This document shows positions 9,052 to 17,975 of a stretch of DNA of 64,000 nucleotides, one piece after another. The translations under genes and the position numbers were made by a program. Location: positions 1 through 64,000 of the forward strand of contig JASEFA010000010.1 of the NCBI GenBank assembly GCA_030019365.1. The letters run 5' to 3'. This stretch comes from Bacillota bacterium (GTDB lineage Bacteria > Bacillota > Sulfobacillia > JACIYH01). Every line of letters starts with the position of its first letter. Positions within the stretch are counted from its first letter, which is position 1. The notes under the pieces were generated by a model. That model made no database searches. It was not told the origin of the DNA and worked only from the letters and a program-made list of their open reading frames with translations.

Positions 9052-9183
9052 AAAGGTGCTGTCGACTCCGCCGGAAAACGCCACCACGGCACCGGAAATG
9101 CTGGACAGAATGCTCTTCAGGCGCCCGTACTTGGCCTCTGCCGTCACCGCCGCCTCACACGACACCCTGACCATCTCCGTCAC
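9052..9183 (-). pseudogene. LarE-type ATP-dependent sulfur transferase, 5' fragment
   Basis: Forty-four codons starting MTEMVRVSCEAAV and reaching LKSILSSISGAVVAFSGGVDSTF. The AFSGGVDST is the PP-loop of LarE/NAD-synthase-type ATP pyrophosphatases, and the spacing from the N-terminus fits LarE, which builds the nickel-pincer cofactor of lactate racemase. The frame is then broken and DnaK-like sequence begins at once in another frame. A larA fragment lies about 4.5 kb away, so the whole lactate racemization pathway may have decayed. Confidence 0.7.
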
Positions 9184-9479
9184 GCCGCACCACCCCTATC
9201 TCGGTCTTTTCGACCGGTTGCTCGCGCTCGCTCGCTCCCTCTCAGCTTCTCAAATCCGTGCAGCCCCGCCCGTAGCCTTGGATGGCTCCCCGCCACGTTT
9301 GCCCCCGACCCCCCTATCACTTCTCGCTGGGTCCCCCGTTTGGGCCCGACATTCCTTCGTCCTGTCTTTTGGAGGCAGGCGGGGGTCCAGCTACTGAAAG
9401 ACGGGGTCGCACACTTCTCCAGCCCCCTGATCGGGTGCCGCCGCGATCCCCCGCGCAACACTTGACCGGGGCTTCGTCC
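9184..9479. other. Gene-free stretch
   Basis: About 300 bases between the larE and thiF-like fragments. I recognise no protein, RNA or repeat. It is probably debris of the same decay. Confidence 0.45.
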
Positions 9480-9837
9480 TTCGTCCCCAGCCGCTGGTGG
9501 GGCCAGGGAGCACCAGCCCGGTCACCGCATCGTCGGCTTTGCCGAGAAGCACGCGCAAGGCCTGGGCCACTTCCAGAGCAGCCACCGTCGAGGCAGCCGG
9601 ACCCATGAGCCCGGCCGTGTCGCAGGTCAGGAGTTCCCCCGGTGCGGGAGACCGGGGCACGAAACAGCAGAAGCATGGACCCAGGCCCGGCAGCACGGTG
9701 AAGCTCATCCCCACGCTGCCCGCGCACGCGCCGTGCATCCAGGGGATGCCTTGTGCGGCAGCCACGGCCCCGGGAAGCATCTGGTGGCAGTCCTTTTCGT
9801 CATAGAGGATCTGCCTCGACAGGTGCGATTCATCCAC
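9480..9837 (-). pseudogene. ThiF/MoeB-like E1 adenylyltransferase with internal deletion
   Basis: The frame begins with LSRQILYDEKDC, which matches the RQxLYDExD motif after the nucleotide-binding loop of MoeB/ThiF. It then jumps to AQGIPWMHGACAGSVGMS, FTVLPGLGPCFCCF and CDTAGLMGPAASTVAALE, the normal C-terminal half with one zinc-binding CxxC-like pair. The P-loop region and roughly 70 residues in between are missing, so the adenylation site is gone. The intact relative activates the C-terminus of ThiS or MoaD. Its place near thiC suggests a former thiamine gene. Confidence 0.75.
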
Positions 9838-9877
9838 CGGCCGAGGCTGTTGCAGGGGGACTAACGCGCTCAGGGCC

Positions 9878-10207
9878 TCAACGCTCCAGTAACCAGATAA
9901 ACGGAGGATATACTAGAATCACCCCGAAGACGACGAGTCCCACCGTCAAGTACAGGGCCCTTCTCAGGTCAACGGACCGCCGCTGCACGACAAGACCCGC
10001 GATGAGCCAGCTCACCAGCCACGCCAGGCCGGAAACCAGGAGCTTGCCCGAATAAGGCCCGATGCCCGCGTGCAGCTGGAGCAGCTGACCCACTCCCTTG
10101 TTCAGCTCGGACAACAAGTGGACCGCACCCAAAGCCGCCACGGCGATGCCGGCAGCTACGAGGGCCGCCGCGGTCAGATTTTCTTTCCGGGAACCATTGC
10201 TGGTCAT
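9878..10207 (-). CDS. Small integral membrane protein, three predicted spans
   Basis: A 109-residue protein (start ATG 10205-10207, MTSNGSRKENLTAAAL) with three hydrophobic segments: LTAAALVAAGIAVAALGAV, GLAWLVSWLIAGLVV and LTVGLVVFGVILVYPPFIWLL. A loop with SELNKGVGQLLQLHAGIG lies between the first two. It begins two bases after the stop of the preceding membrane-protein gene and is preceded by GGTGGGG, so the two are co-translated and probably form a complex. I do not recognise the family. A cytochrome-like or transport accessory role is possible but not shown. Confidence 0.7.
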   Translation of the reverse strand: MTSNGSRKENLTAAALVAAGIAVAALGAVHLLSELNKGVGQLLQLHAGIGPYSGKLLVSGLAWLVSWLIAGLVVQRRSVDLRRALYLTVGLVVFGVILVYPPFIWLLER

Positions 10208-10208
10208 T

Positions 10209-10691
10209 CTACCCCACCGCCTTTGTCTTGGTGATGAGCGCGCCCAGCCCAAACGCCGTCATGGTGCAAAGGAACGCAAGCAGCACGCACACAAACACTG
10301 CGTTCCGCGCCCGGGGGTGCTCGATGAGGTCCTCGCCGAAGGTCCAAACGATGTAGGCGGCGACCACAGCCAGGGGAAGGGAGAAGAGAGCGATGAACTC
10401 CTTGAATTCCATGCCGAACTTGTGCACCAGCGGAGCGTTTTCGAGCAACCACGCACGGGCGTTATCGGGTGAGCGGTAACCGATGTATAACCAGGTTCCC
10501 AGGAATATGGTGAGAAACGAAACGATCGGCATTAGCAGAGTGCCGATCTTCAACCGGCGGAGCGATACCGGGTTCAGGTTGAGGATAGCCTCGAAGGACC
10601 AGACAAATGCTACGAGCAAGACGAAGGCGAAGAGACCGTGCCAGGCCGCTAAACTGTGCCAGAATCCCTGGCCTATGAGAGCAGAGATCAT
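10209..10691 (-). CDS. Integral membrane protein of unknown function, four predicted spans
   Basis: A 160-residue protein. The ATG at 10689-10691 (MISALIGQGFWHSLAAWHG) follows a strong AAGGAGGGGTAAC ribosome site. The longer frame to 10838 lies in the upstream control region. Hydrophobic segments are near residues 19-36, 50-70, 105-125 and 135-155. Histidines at about 12 and 18 in the first helix (WHSLAAWH) and one after VHKFGMEF could bind a metal or heme, but this is a guess. The gene is downstream of a NarX/NarL-type kinase-regulator pair on the same strand, so its expression may be the target of that pair. Confidence 0.75.
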   Translation of the reverse strand: MISALIGQGFWHSLAAWHGLFAFVLLVAFVWSFEAILNLNPVSLRRLKIGTLLMPIVSFLTIFLGTWLYIGYRSPDNARAWLLENAPLVHKFGMEFKEFIALFSLPLAVVAAYIVWTFGEDLIEHPRARNAVFVCVLLAFLCTMTAFGLGALITKTKAVG

Positions 10692-10871
10692 GTTACCCCT
10701 CCTTGGCAGGCGATGGACTTCCACATCAACTATGCTGCAATTGCACGCCTGCTGACAGGTGTCAACCGTCCTGACCCGTAAGGGACATTTGTCACGGACA
10801 ACCGTAACAACCGAGGCTCCGCTCGCCCGTGGTGTCAACTCCGTTGCACAGGGAAAGACGGACCCGGCCGT
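10692..10871 (-). promoter_or_regulatory. Control region between response regulator and membrane-protein genes
   Basis: About 180 bases. On the minus strand two TTGACA hexamers occur, and between them is an interrupted dyad running from GTCCGTGAC to GGGTCAGGAC around 10772-10800 (TGAC and GTCA arms). No clear -10 could be fixed at the normal spacing. The region is a reasonable place for the neighbouring NarL-type regulator to act, but no operator is proven. Confidence 0.35.
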
Positions 10872-11519
10872 TCATGTCTTCCCGACCATGCCGCGCTTCA
10901 CCGCATAGCAGGCTGCCTGGGTACGGTTGCTGAGGTTCAGTTTGGACAGAATAGAACTCACGTAGTTGCGCACTGTCTTCTCGCTGAGGTATAACGTCGC
11001 CGCGATCTCCCTGTTTGTCTTCCCTTCGCCCAGGAGTTTGAGAATGCGCAGCTCGTGCTCGTTCAATTTTGCTTCGGCCCCGGCCTGCCAAGACAAGTCC
11101 TTAAGCCGCTCCAGGACCCTGGTCGTCACAGAGGGGTCGAGCAGAGACTCACCTCGGGCCACCGCCTCGACCGCGGCCACCAGATCGCTCGTTCCCACCT
11201 GCTTGAGCACGTACCCCGAGGCACCCGCCATGATGGAACCGAAGAGAGCTTCGTCATCCGAATACGACGTGAGCATAATCACGCGTACCGCCGGATTCTC
11301 TTCCCGGATTTCCCGGCAAGCCTCGACCCCGTTGCCCCCGGTCATGCGAATGTCCATTATCACCACGTCTGGCTTGAGCGAGCTGGCTTTCGCCACCGCC
11401 TCCGCGGCCGTGCTCGCCTCCCCCACTACTTCGAAGTGGGGTTGCCGTTCCAGGACCGCGCGCAAACCAACCCGGACCACCTCGTGGTCATCCACGATCA
11501 GGAGCCTGATCCGGTTCAC
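10872..11519 (-). CDS. NarL/LuxR-family response regulator
   Basis: About 215 residues. The receiver domain starts [20 protein letters not shown], with the phosphoacceptor Asp in [13 protein letters not shown] and the conserved Lys in [10 protein letters not shown] LuxR-type helix-turn-helix follows ([29 protein letters not shown], written in two overlapping pieces). The open frame reaches 11567 inside the kinase gene. I chose the GTG at 11519 because it follows GAGGCGGGTGAAACG. The preceding gene is its probable cognate kinase. It most likely binds DNA when phosphorylated and controls the adjacent membrane-protein genes. Confidence 0.9.
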   Translation of the reverse strand: MNRIRLLIVDDHEVVRVGLRAVLERQPHFEVVGEASTAAEAVAKASSLKPDVVIMDIRMTGGNGVEACREIREENPAVRVIMLTSYSDDEALFGSIMAGASGYVLKQVGTSDLVAAVEAVARGESLLDPSVTTRVLERLKDLSWQAGAEAKLNEHELRILKLLGEGKTNREIAATLYLSEKTVRNYVSSILSKLNLSNRTQAACYAVKRGMVGKT

Positions 11520-12936
11520 CCGTTTCACCCGCCTCGAGAGGGACCTCCAGGAATACCTCGGTTCCAAAACCGTGCCGTGAACGGATGGTGAGCTCCCCCC
11601 CCAGAATGCGTGCCCGCTCCCTCATGTTTTGCAACCCGTATCCCATGGAGCCATCCGAAACCGCAAACCCAGAACCGTTGTCTCTAACCAGCACTGTCAA
11701 GGCACCGGATCGCACCCCCACTTCTATCTCCACCCTCGTCGCGCGTGAATGTTTGAGAACATTGTTCAAAGCTTCTTGGGTGACCTGGGAGATGTGGCGT
11801 ACCTGCGCCGGAGAAAGCTGGGGGAGGGCACCCCGGATGTGAAGCTCCCCTTGAATGGCAGAAGCGGTCAAGGTGTCCAGCTGACGGCACACCAACTCCC
11901 CGAGATCAGCGGTGGGCGGCCCAAGGTCAAGGATGTAGCTCCTTATGTCCCTTATCAGCCCGTTCATCCTTTCCATGATACGGCTGAGCTCGGCCTTGGC
12001 CCGCTCGCTAGATTCGTCCACGAGATAGGCGCAGTTTTCCAGGCTGAGTCCGATGGCATATATGGACTGGATAACCCCATCGTGCAGGTCACGGCCAATC
12101 CTCTCGCGTTCCTGATAGACGGCCTGTCTCCTCTCTGCTTCATCCAGCCTACGCCGCACTTCAACATCGAAGATTTCCAGAGTCCTGATAACGAAGAACG
12201 CCATCGCCAACCCGCACAGCGCCCGGAACACTTGTATGGGAACACCGGTGGCGGCGAAGAAGGATTCTGTGTTGATGAGGGACGCCGGAGGAAAGGGGGC
12301 GGGCGGCACTACCAGGCCGCCGGAGAATGCGTAAATGGCAAACACCACGGCCGCCCGCACCAGGTTTCCGGTAATCCGCGGGATGTTTAGCATTCCCACC
12401 TCCCGGCGCTGCGCTACCAGGCCGGCGGAGCTGAGCACGGCCCCGGGCAAGCCCAGCAGATAGCGTGCCCACGTCTCGCTGGTCTGAAGCCACCACTCCG
12501 TGCCTGAATCGGTGAGGAGCCTGAACAGTAAGAAATTGATAAACCAAACGGCAAAAACGGGCAGCGGAATCCACTGCAAAAGACGCGCCCTGGGCGACGA
12601 AGAGGCCAGGAGACGAGACCCGAACATGAACAGGAACAGGTAAGATGTGGCGACGAGGCAAAGGTCGAGAACACGAAGCCCGATCACCGTAATCGAGGAA
12701 GCGTACTCGGCGTGCAGGGGGATGAATACGAATCCCCACTCCGCCAACCCGTGCAGTATCCCGAAGACCCCCAGGAGCCTCAGGCTGTGGGCCAGCCGGA
12801 AGGTGCTGTGATGGAAGGAGCGTTCCTCCAGAAGGACCGCAAACCCCATGAGAAAGAACATCAGACCATAGGCGAAGTACAGCGCCGCGAAGTGAAGCCT
12901 GAAAAACGAGTACAGTTCGACGGTAACCTGCGTCAC
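11488..12936 (-). CDS. NarX-like sensor histidine kinase with multi-span membrane sensor
   Basis: A 482-residue kinase. Residues 1-260 contain about seven hydrophobic helices ([20 protein letters not shown], then others) without a large extracytoplasmic loop, so sensing is probably within the membrane. A HisKA_3 dimerisation domain follows, with the phosphorylated His in [16 protein letters not shown], and then an HATPase domain ([36 protein letters not shown]). The GTG start at 12934-12936 follows GGGGGCGGG. A TATAAT box lies about 50 bases upstream. It forms a unit with the NarL-type regulator that overlaps its 3' end. Confidence 0.92.
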   Translation of the reverse strand: MTQVTVELYSFFRLHFAALYFAYGLMFFLMGFAVLLEERSFHHSTFRLAHSLRLLGVFGILHGLAEWGFVFIPLHAEYASSITVIGLRVLDLCLVATSYLFLFMFGSRLLASSSPRARLLQWIPLPVFAVWFINFLLFRLLTDSGTEWWLQTSETWARYLLGLPGAVLSSAGLVAQRREVGMLNIPRITGNLVRAAVVFAIYAFSGGLVVPPAPFPPASLINTESFFAATGVPIQVFRALCGLAMAFFVIRTLEIFDVEVRRRLDEAERRQAVYQERERIGRDLHDGVIQSIYAIGLSLENCAYLVDESSERAKAELSRIMERMNGLIRDIRSYILDLGPPTADLGELVCRQLDTLTASAIQGELHIRGALPQLSPAQVRHISQVTQEALNNVLKHSRATRVEIEVGVRSGALTVLVRDNGSGFAVSDGSMGYGLQNMRERARILGGELTIRSRHGFGTEVFLEVPLEAGETGEPDQAPDRG

Positions 12937-12983
12937 AGCACCCGCCCCCGACCAGTCTCCAATCCGAACTACTCCACTACTAC

Positions 12984-12989
12984 ATTATA
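12984..12989 (-). promoter_or_regulatory. Candidate -10 box for the sensor-kinase operon
   Basis: A consensus TATAAT on the minus strand lies in an AT-rich island (CTACGCTATAATGTAGTAG) within otherwise GC-rich sequence, giving a leader of roughly 40 bases before the kinase start. The box is inside a short dyad (CTAC and GTAG arms) that could be an operator. No good -35 was found. Confidence 0.5.
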
Positions 12990-12994
12990 GCGTA

Positions 12995-13394
12995 GTGTCG
13001 CAGGTCCCGGGGGCAAGGCCCTGCCCGGCGTCCAGGGGGACACCTGCTGTGGGGGGTGCCAGGCATAACTTAGTTTCATGCGGGTATTTGCGCCCTATGC
13101 GGGCGATAGTTCTAGACCTCGCCCTCCTCATCCCGACCAGTTTCCGCCTCACCCACCTGGGCGAGGCCCGGGCGCTGCGCCGCTGTCCCCCCGACTCTTA
13201 CGAGCAGTTCCTTCGATTTCAGGCCCGCCGCATGGCCAGGGTCCATCCAGGAGGCCTACGTACAGGACGGTCTCCCGCGATCGGCATGACCCCCATTGTC
13301 TCCCGGGTCAGATCCCAGGGTGCCGTATAGCCGGAAATCCGCTCGGTCCAGTCTTAGTAAGACTTCTCTGCGACTTGGAGCAGAACTACGCCGG
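12995..13394. other. Gene-free stretch
   Basis: About 400 bases upstream of the kinase promoter and beyond the icd fragment. Several overlapping short frames exist, but none resembles a known protein. It appears to be decayed sequence. Confidence 0.45.
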
Positions 13395-13430
13395 CTAGGA
13401 GGACGTCAAGCCGCGATATCCTACCTCGTT

Positions 13431-13541
13431 GGCCCTCCAGATGTCAGGACCGATCCCATCCGCCCGAATGTAACGGATAACAGGACGATCGGGGACCACA
13501 ATCTTCCCGCCCTCGACCCTGACCTCGCATCCGCGACCCAT
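13431..13541 (-). pseudogene. NADP isocitrate dehydrogenase, 5' fragment
   Basis: Thirty-seven codons starting MGRGCEVRVEGGKIVVP and then [19 protein letters not shown] match the N-terminus of Icd ([23 protein letters not shown]). The expected GDGIG is ADGIG. After DIWRA the frame goes out of register and stops at 13395. The rest of the roughly 400-residue enzyme is absent, so this is a truncated remnant. Confidence 0.75.
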
Positions 13542-13678
13542 GCTGCGGCCTCCCCCTGCCTCCAAGTTACGATTTGTGCGAGACACGCCACTGCGTCCAC
13601 CTAAACAAGTGCAACCGCTTCACACTGCGGGCTGCAACAGTTGAGTGATCTTTCGCACGTCCTCAACGTCTTCGAGGA

Positions 13679-14200
13679 CTACACACAATTCATGCACGCC
13701 CTCGGCGTGCTTTCCAATGGCGGACGAGGCCAGTCCAAAACAACCGGAGTGCCCCTCGATGTAACGCCCAGTCGGACCAACCCCTCATGCATATCCGGGT
13801 CGTGGTTCAGCACTCTCAGTCTGGACAGCAATGCGGGGCCCAGCATGTGTTCTAGCTCGTCACGCCGGGTCGGCCGGTGCAACCCCGTCGCCACCACCAC
13901 CGTAACATCTTCATCCCGGATCCCCGCGGCACCGAGCTCTTCAAGCACAACTGGCAAAATCAACTTCGTTGGCGTATGGCGACTGTAGTCGCTGATCGCC
14001 ACTGCGACCCTCTGCCCCCTCTTGACCATGTCGCACAGTCGCGGACAGCCAATCGGGCAGCTTACCGCTCGACTGATTTCTCCCTCTTGATCTGCGGCGG
14101 CGACGAGGGGCTCCCGAGGTTCGGCGAGGCCGATCAAATCTTCAGGGCCGGCCTCCATCGACAGAGACCCTTCGCCATACGGCATGGTCAGGCGGACCAC
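13679..14200 (-). pseudogene. LarA-like nickel-dependent racemase, N-terminal domain only
   Basis: The frame encodes about 156 residues of the lactate-racemase N-terminal domain: MPYGEGSLSME, RGQRVAVAISDYSRHTP, VVLEELGAAGIRDEDVTVVV, ATGLHRPTRRDELEHMLG, LNHDPDMHE and RLGVTSRGTPV. Normal LarA is about 420 residues and needs C-terminal catalytic His and Lys residues. Here the frame becomes unrelated and stops. A second frame across 13630-13745 reads GKHAEGVHELCVVLEDVEDV and ends at a stop, perhaps the tail of another gene. The start overlaps the stop of the GntR gene by 13 bases, so the two were once co-expressed. Confidence 0.75.
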
Positions 14201-14937
14201 GGTGACCTACCCCCACGATCGTGGAGCGAACACAACCTAACTGCTGGCTCAGTCGCCATGGCCTCGTCCACGCCGAGCACCTTCAGGAGCCGGTGGCCGG
14301 CAGCATACACGTGCCCCCTCACGGCATCCTGACACTGCCGGGGATCACCCCTCCGCAATAACGAAATGATCTCTCGATGCTCCCTGATGGATACCTCGAC
14401 GTGCACCGGGTTCTGATAGGAAACGTAGCGGTACGCCATCGCCTTCAGCCGCACGGGGCCTAACAAGTCACGCAGGTACTCGTTCTGGCTCCCGGCCAGC
14501 ATGCAGTCGTGGAATTCCGAATTAAGTTCAACAAGTCTATCCACTTGCGATTGCCCGGCCGCCTTCCCAGCCTCCGCAACGATTACCTCCATTTGGCCGA
14601 TTATCAGCCCGCGATCATCGTTCCAGGCCGTTAAGGCAGCAGCAAGCCCCTCCAGTTCGGCCCTAAGCGCGTAGATGCGGGCAAGGTCATCGGGGCTGGG
14701 GGCAAAAACCCAAAGCCCCTTCTCCGGTTCGGATACGAGCAAACCTTCCTTGACTAAGAGTTTCACCGCCTCCCTGACGGGGGTACGACTGATGCCCAGG
14801 TAATCCGCCAACCCCTTGTCAGTCAGACGTTGCCCGGGCTTCAGGCGGCCCTTCGCGATCTCCTCCTTAATTGCGCAGTAGGCCTTTTGATAGAGGGGCG
14901 GGTCCTTGGTTATCCGCACACCGGACACAACATCCAA
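14188..14937 (-). CDS. GntR family regulator with FCD domain
   Basis: A 249-residue protein. The N-terminal winged helix is YQKAYCAIKEEIAKGRLKPG, then LTDKGLADYLGISRTPVREA. The FCD ligand domain contains the acid-binding pattern ELNSEFHDCML and HREIISLLRRGD. Members typically sense hydroxy acids such as lactate or gluconate. Its partner gene downstream is a larA-like gene that is now truncated, so the regulator may have lost its target. The frame itself looks intact. Residues after about 225 (PAVRLCSLHDRGGRS) do not look conserved, so the C-terminus may be altered. Confidence 0.85.
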   Translation of the reverse strand: MDVVSGVRITKDPPLYQKAYCAIKEEIAKGRLKPGQRLTDKGLADYLGISRTPVREAVKLLVKEGLLVSEPEKGLWVFAPSPDDLARIYALRAELEGLAAALTAWNDDRGLIIGQMEVIVAEAGKAAGQSQVDRLVELNSEFHDCMLAGSQNEYLRDLLGPVRLKAMAYRYVSYQNPVHVEVSIREHREIISLLRRGDPRQCQDAVRGHVYAAGHRLLKVLGVDEAMATEPAVRLCSLHDRGGRSPWSA

Positions 14938-15051
14938 ACGGCATCACCCAATCCGGCAGTGTGCTGTATGCTGTATGTCATTTCTACGTCGAATACCCGG
15001 ATTCCTGCTTTCCGGAAGAGAATCCACGTTCACGAGTAGGGCGCTTAGCAC

Positions 15052-15360
15052 CTGCGGCCGCGCCTTTCCGCAGCACACCCGAACGCGGCGGCCGAGGTGG
15101 TGGCCCTCTGCTTCGGCAGTGGCGACTTCGACGAGACCATGCGCATCGTGGCCCTGGCCGGGCAGGACGTGGACTGCAACGCCGCCCAGATCGCGACCGT
15201 GCTGGGTGTGGCGGGCCTGGGCACCCCTGGCGAGCATTGGACCAGACCCATCGGTGACCGACTGCAGACCTACGTGCGGGGAATGGAAGAATTGAGCATC
15301 ACGCACCTTGCCCGCTGGACCGTCGACATGGTCAGGAAAGCTCTGGCACCGCATGAGTGA
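15052..15360 (+). pseudogene. ADP-ribosylglycohydrolase family, C-terminal fragment
   Basis: About 100 codons read HPNAAAEVVALCFGSGDF, DETMRIVALAGQDVDCN, AAQIATVLGVAGLG and WTRPIGDRLQTYVRGM, then LSITHLARWTVDMV. The AGQDVDCNAA segment corresponds to the metal-binding D-x-D region near the end of this family. The N-terminal two thirds are missing and there is no proper start. It is a truncated remnant. Confidence 0.8.
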
Positions 15361-15419
15361 CGCAAACGGGATGGCGGCAGGAAAGGGTTGCCCATACGCC
15401 AAACCTTCCTTCGGGAGGG

Positions 15420-15764
15420 ACGAAGGGGTTGGTTCAGCGACTGGCCGACGTCATAAGCTCGCGGGCCCGCCCGGCCAGTGAGGCTGTTCTGGTGGACGGC
15501 GACCGCTTCGAAGAAACCAACCTCAACCGGCAGTTGCTAGCCACCTCGACCACCATCGGTTTGCCCAAGCCCCTGGCCGCCCGAGAACGCCTGCGCCAGG
15601 TTAATCCGGGGGTGGAGGTGATTCCGGTCAACCAGCGCCGCGGGATCTTCACCCTCGGTGCCCCTGCGCCGTCGGCAGCTCTCCTCGCCGCCTGGCAGGC
15701 GGCCGAAGCCCTGAACCTCCTACTGGGGAGACAGGAACACCAGTACGGAAAGGGGACAAGGTAG
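15420..15764 (+). pseudogene. ThiF/TcdA-like E1 enzyme with internal deletion
   Basis: The frame has VLVDGDRFEETNLNRQLLA, GLPKPLAARERLRQVNPGVE and VIPVNQR, the classic N-terminal half of ThiF/TcdA enzymes, without the preceding GxGxxG nucleotide loop. It then jumps to SAALLAAWQAAEALNLLLG, the C-terminal helix. The catalytic Cys, zinc ligands and about 100 residues are missing. It is the second E1-like gene in this window with the same kind of internal loss. Confidence 0.75.
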
Positions 15765-15767
15765 CGA

Positions 15768-17798
15768 ATGGCTTCATCGGGTAAGCCGTTCCCACCTGCG
15801 GTGGCGCTGGTGGCTTTCCGGCAGCGCACCAGCCAGGTCATCGGGGAACAGATCAGACGCCTCGCCGGCGACCGGGTGCCCATCGATTGCTTCTCTTTCC
15901 AGAAGGGACTGCCCCACCTGGGGGGCTACCCCCTGGTCCTGGTGTCCTCGGTGGAGTTGACCAGCGACGTGGCCAGGCAGGTGGCTCGGGGGACGGACAT
16001 CCTGGTGGTGAGGCGCACCATCCGCCGGGATTCGTGGGAACGGCTCATGGCCCTCCCCCCGGGCACCAGGGCCATGGTGGTGAACGAGGACCAGTTGTCG
16101 GCGGCGGAGACCGTCGCCCTCCTGTACGAGCTAGGGGCCAAGCACCTGGAACTGGTGCCGGTGTACCCCGGGATGCACGAGCCTCCCCACCTGGACCTGG
16201 CCATCACGCCGGGCGAGCCTCAACTCGTCCCGCCGGGGGTGAGGATCCTGGACATCGGCGACCGGGTGGTGGACGGGACCACTGTAGTGGACATCCTCAC
16301 CAAGTTCGGGCTGTTCGATGAAGCAGCCAACAGGCTGGTCTCGAACCACATGTCCCGGACCATCCCCCGCAGTCCCGGCCTCTGGGCCACACTGGGACGG
16401 CTGGCCGACATGCGCACCCAGCTCGAGCACGTGTTGAGCCTGGTGCGGGACGGGGTGGTGGCGTTTGACCGGGAGGGTAGGGTCACACTATTAAACCGGC
16501 GGGCGGAGCAGATCATGGGTCGAAAGGCCATCTCCGTCCTGGGAACCCCCGTGGCCGAGGTGATACCGGAGGTCGACGTCGGCGACGTGCTCGGGCAGGG
16601 GGTACACGTCGAGGATGTGGTCGTCCGCCACACGGGCAAGAACCTGGTGGTGAGCAAGGCGCCGCTCGAGAGGGAGGGTCGGGTGCTGGGCGGTGTCATC
16701 ACCCTGCGCGAGGCCAGCGAGATCGAGCAGCTAGAAACGCGACTGCGCGCCGAGTTGCGGTCGAAGGGCCACGTGGCCCGGTACACGTTTTCTGACATCG
16801 AGGGGGAAAGCCCGGCCATCCGCGCGGTGGTGAGGCAGGCCCAAAGGATGGCCGCCGGGTCGGGGGCCGTGCTCATCCTGGGGGAAAGCGGCACGGGCAA
16901 GGAATTGCTGGCCCATGCCATCCACAACGCCTCGCCCCGGCGCAATTTTCCCTTCCTGGCCGTCAACTGCGCGGCCCTGCCGGAGTCTCTGCTCGAAAGC
17001 GAGCTGTTCGGGTATGAGGAAGGCGCCTTCACGGGGGCGCGGCGCGGAGGTAAACCCGGGTTCTTCGAGGAGGCCCACCGGGGCACCATATTCCTGGACG
17101 AGATCGGAGACATGCCGCCCCAGTTGCAGGCCCGCCTGCTGCGGGTGCTGCAGCAAAAGGAGATAGTGCGCGTTGGGGGGACCCGCGTTATACCCGTGGA
17201 TGTGCGGGTAATCGCCGCCAGTAACCGGGACCTCCGCCAGCTGGTGGCACAGGGCCTCTTCCGCTCCGACCTTTACTACCGTCTTAACGTACTGCCCCTG
17301 TACGTGCCGCCCCTGAGGGAAAGAAAAGCGGACATCGCTCCTCTGGTAGAGTACTTCCTGCGGACCCACAAGGCGGCCACGAAGATCGCCCGCGAAATCA
17401 TGGACGCTTTCCAGCGTTACGACTGGCCGGGCAACGTCCGGGAACTGGAGAACTGCATCGAATACCTGGTCAACGTGGTGGAAGGCGATCCCTCCGCCAG
17501 AGATTTGCCCGAACCCATCAAAGCCGCCGTGCTCGGCACCCCGACGGCGACTGCCTTGCAGGGCGATCCGCGGGTGATAAAGGTGCTCGGTCTCCTCGGC
17601 GAAGCCGAAAGCAGCGGTCGCCGGCTGGGCCGGCGCACCCTGGCCCAGTCGGGGCTGGGCCTCAGCGAGCACGAACTCCGGCTCCTCCTGAAGCAGCTGG
17701 AGAGAGCGGGCCTGGTCAGCATCGGGCGCGGGCGCAATGGGACGCGCCTCACGTCTGCGGGGAGAGAATTGTTGGCCTCTGCGTCATTGCCGTCATAG
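15768..17798 (+). CDS. Sigma-54-dependent transcriptional activator with novel sensory N-terminus
   Basis: A 676-residue activator. Residues 1-190 form a PrpR-N-like or unassigned sensory domain. A PAS domain is near 225-320 ([22 protein letters not shown]). A AAA+ domain follows (Walker A GESGTGKE near 370, the sigma-54 contact loop GAFTGA, Walker [10 protein letters not shown], arginine finger region [10 protein letters not shown]). The C-terminus is not a Fis helix but a winged-helix segment ([20 protein letters not shown]). A sigma-54 promoter starts about 100 bases downstream, followed by a catabolic operon, so this is almost certainly its dedicated activator. The effector is probably an intermediate of that pathway. 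Confidence 0.93.
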   Translation: MASSGKPFPPAVALVAFRQRTSQVIGEQIRRLAGDRVPIDCFSFQKGLPHLGGYPLVLVSSVELTSDVARQVARGTDILVVRRTIRRDSWERLMALPPGTRAMVVNEDQLSAAETVALLYELGAKHLELVPVYPGMHEPPHLDLAITPGEPQLVPPGVRILDIGDRVVDGTTVVDILTKFGLFDEAANRLVSNHMSRTIPRSPGLWATLGRLADMRTQLEHVLSLVRDGVVAFDREGRVTLLNRRAEQIMGRKAISVLGTPVAEVIPEVDVGDVLGQGVHVEDVVVRHTGKNLVVSKAPLEREGRVLGGVITLREASEIEQLETRLRAELRSKGHVARYTFSDIEGESPAIRAVVRQAQRMAAGSGAVLILGESGTGKELLAHAIHNASPRRNFPFLAVNCAALPESLLESELFGYEEGAFTGARRGGKPGFFEEAHRGTIFLDEIGDMPPQLQARLLRVLQQKEIVRVGGTRVIPVDVRVIAASNRDLRQLVAQGLFRSDLYYRLNVLPLYVPPLRERKADIAPLVEYFLRTHKAATKIAREIMDAFQRYDWPGNVRELENCIEYLVNVVEGDPSARDLPEPIKAAVLGTPTATALQGDPRVIKVLGLLGEAESSGRRLGRRTLAQSGLGLSEHELRLLLKQLERAGLVSIGRGRNGTRLTSAGRELLASASLPS

Positions 17799-17819
17799 GG
17801 AGCATCGGGATAAAAAGGG

Positions 17820-17857
17820 AGTGGCCCGATGGGCGTTCGCGGCGCCACGCGGGCACT
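17820..17857 (+). promoter_or_regulatory. Candidate enhancer (upstream activator) site
   Basis: An imperfect inverted repeat, AGTGGCCCG (17820-17828) and CGGGCACT (17850-17857), encloses a second GGCG/CGCC dyad. It lies about 45-80 bases upstream of the sigma-54 -24 element and directly after the activator gene, the normal place for a binding site of the activator. The dyad could instead be the activator's transcript end, although no T-run follows. Confidence 0.4.
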
Positions 17858-17900
17858 GTCAATCCCGCGCCAGTGAGCACGAGTGAAGGCCTGCGCGATC

Positions 17901-17915
17901 TGGCACGGGATTTGC
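17901..17915 (+). promoter_or_regulatory. Sigma-54 (-24/-12) promoter
   Basis: TGGCACGGGATTTGC matches the sigma-54 consensus TGGCAC-N5-TTGC exactly, including spacing. Transcription would start near 17926, about 50 bases before the ATG of the first operon gene. The upstream neighbour encodes a sigma-54 activator, which supports the assignment. Confidence 0.9.
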
Positions 17916-17975
17916 GGTCAAACCCTCCCGAGGGGTGTGGGGAACTTGCTGTCGCAGACATTTATCGAGGAAGCA

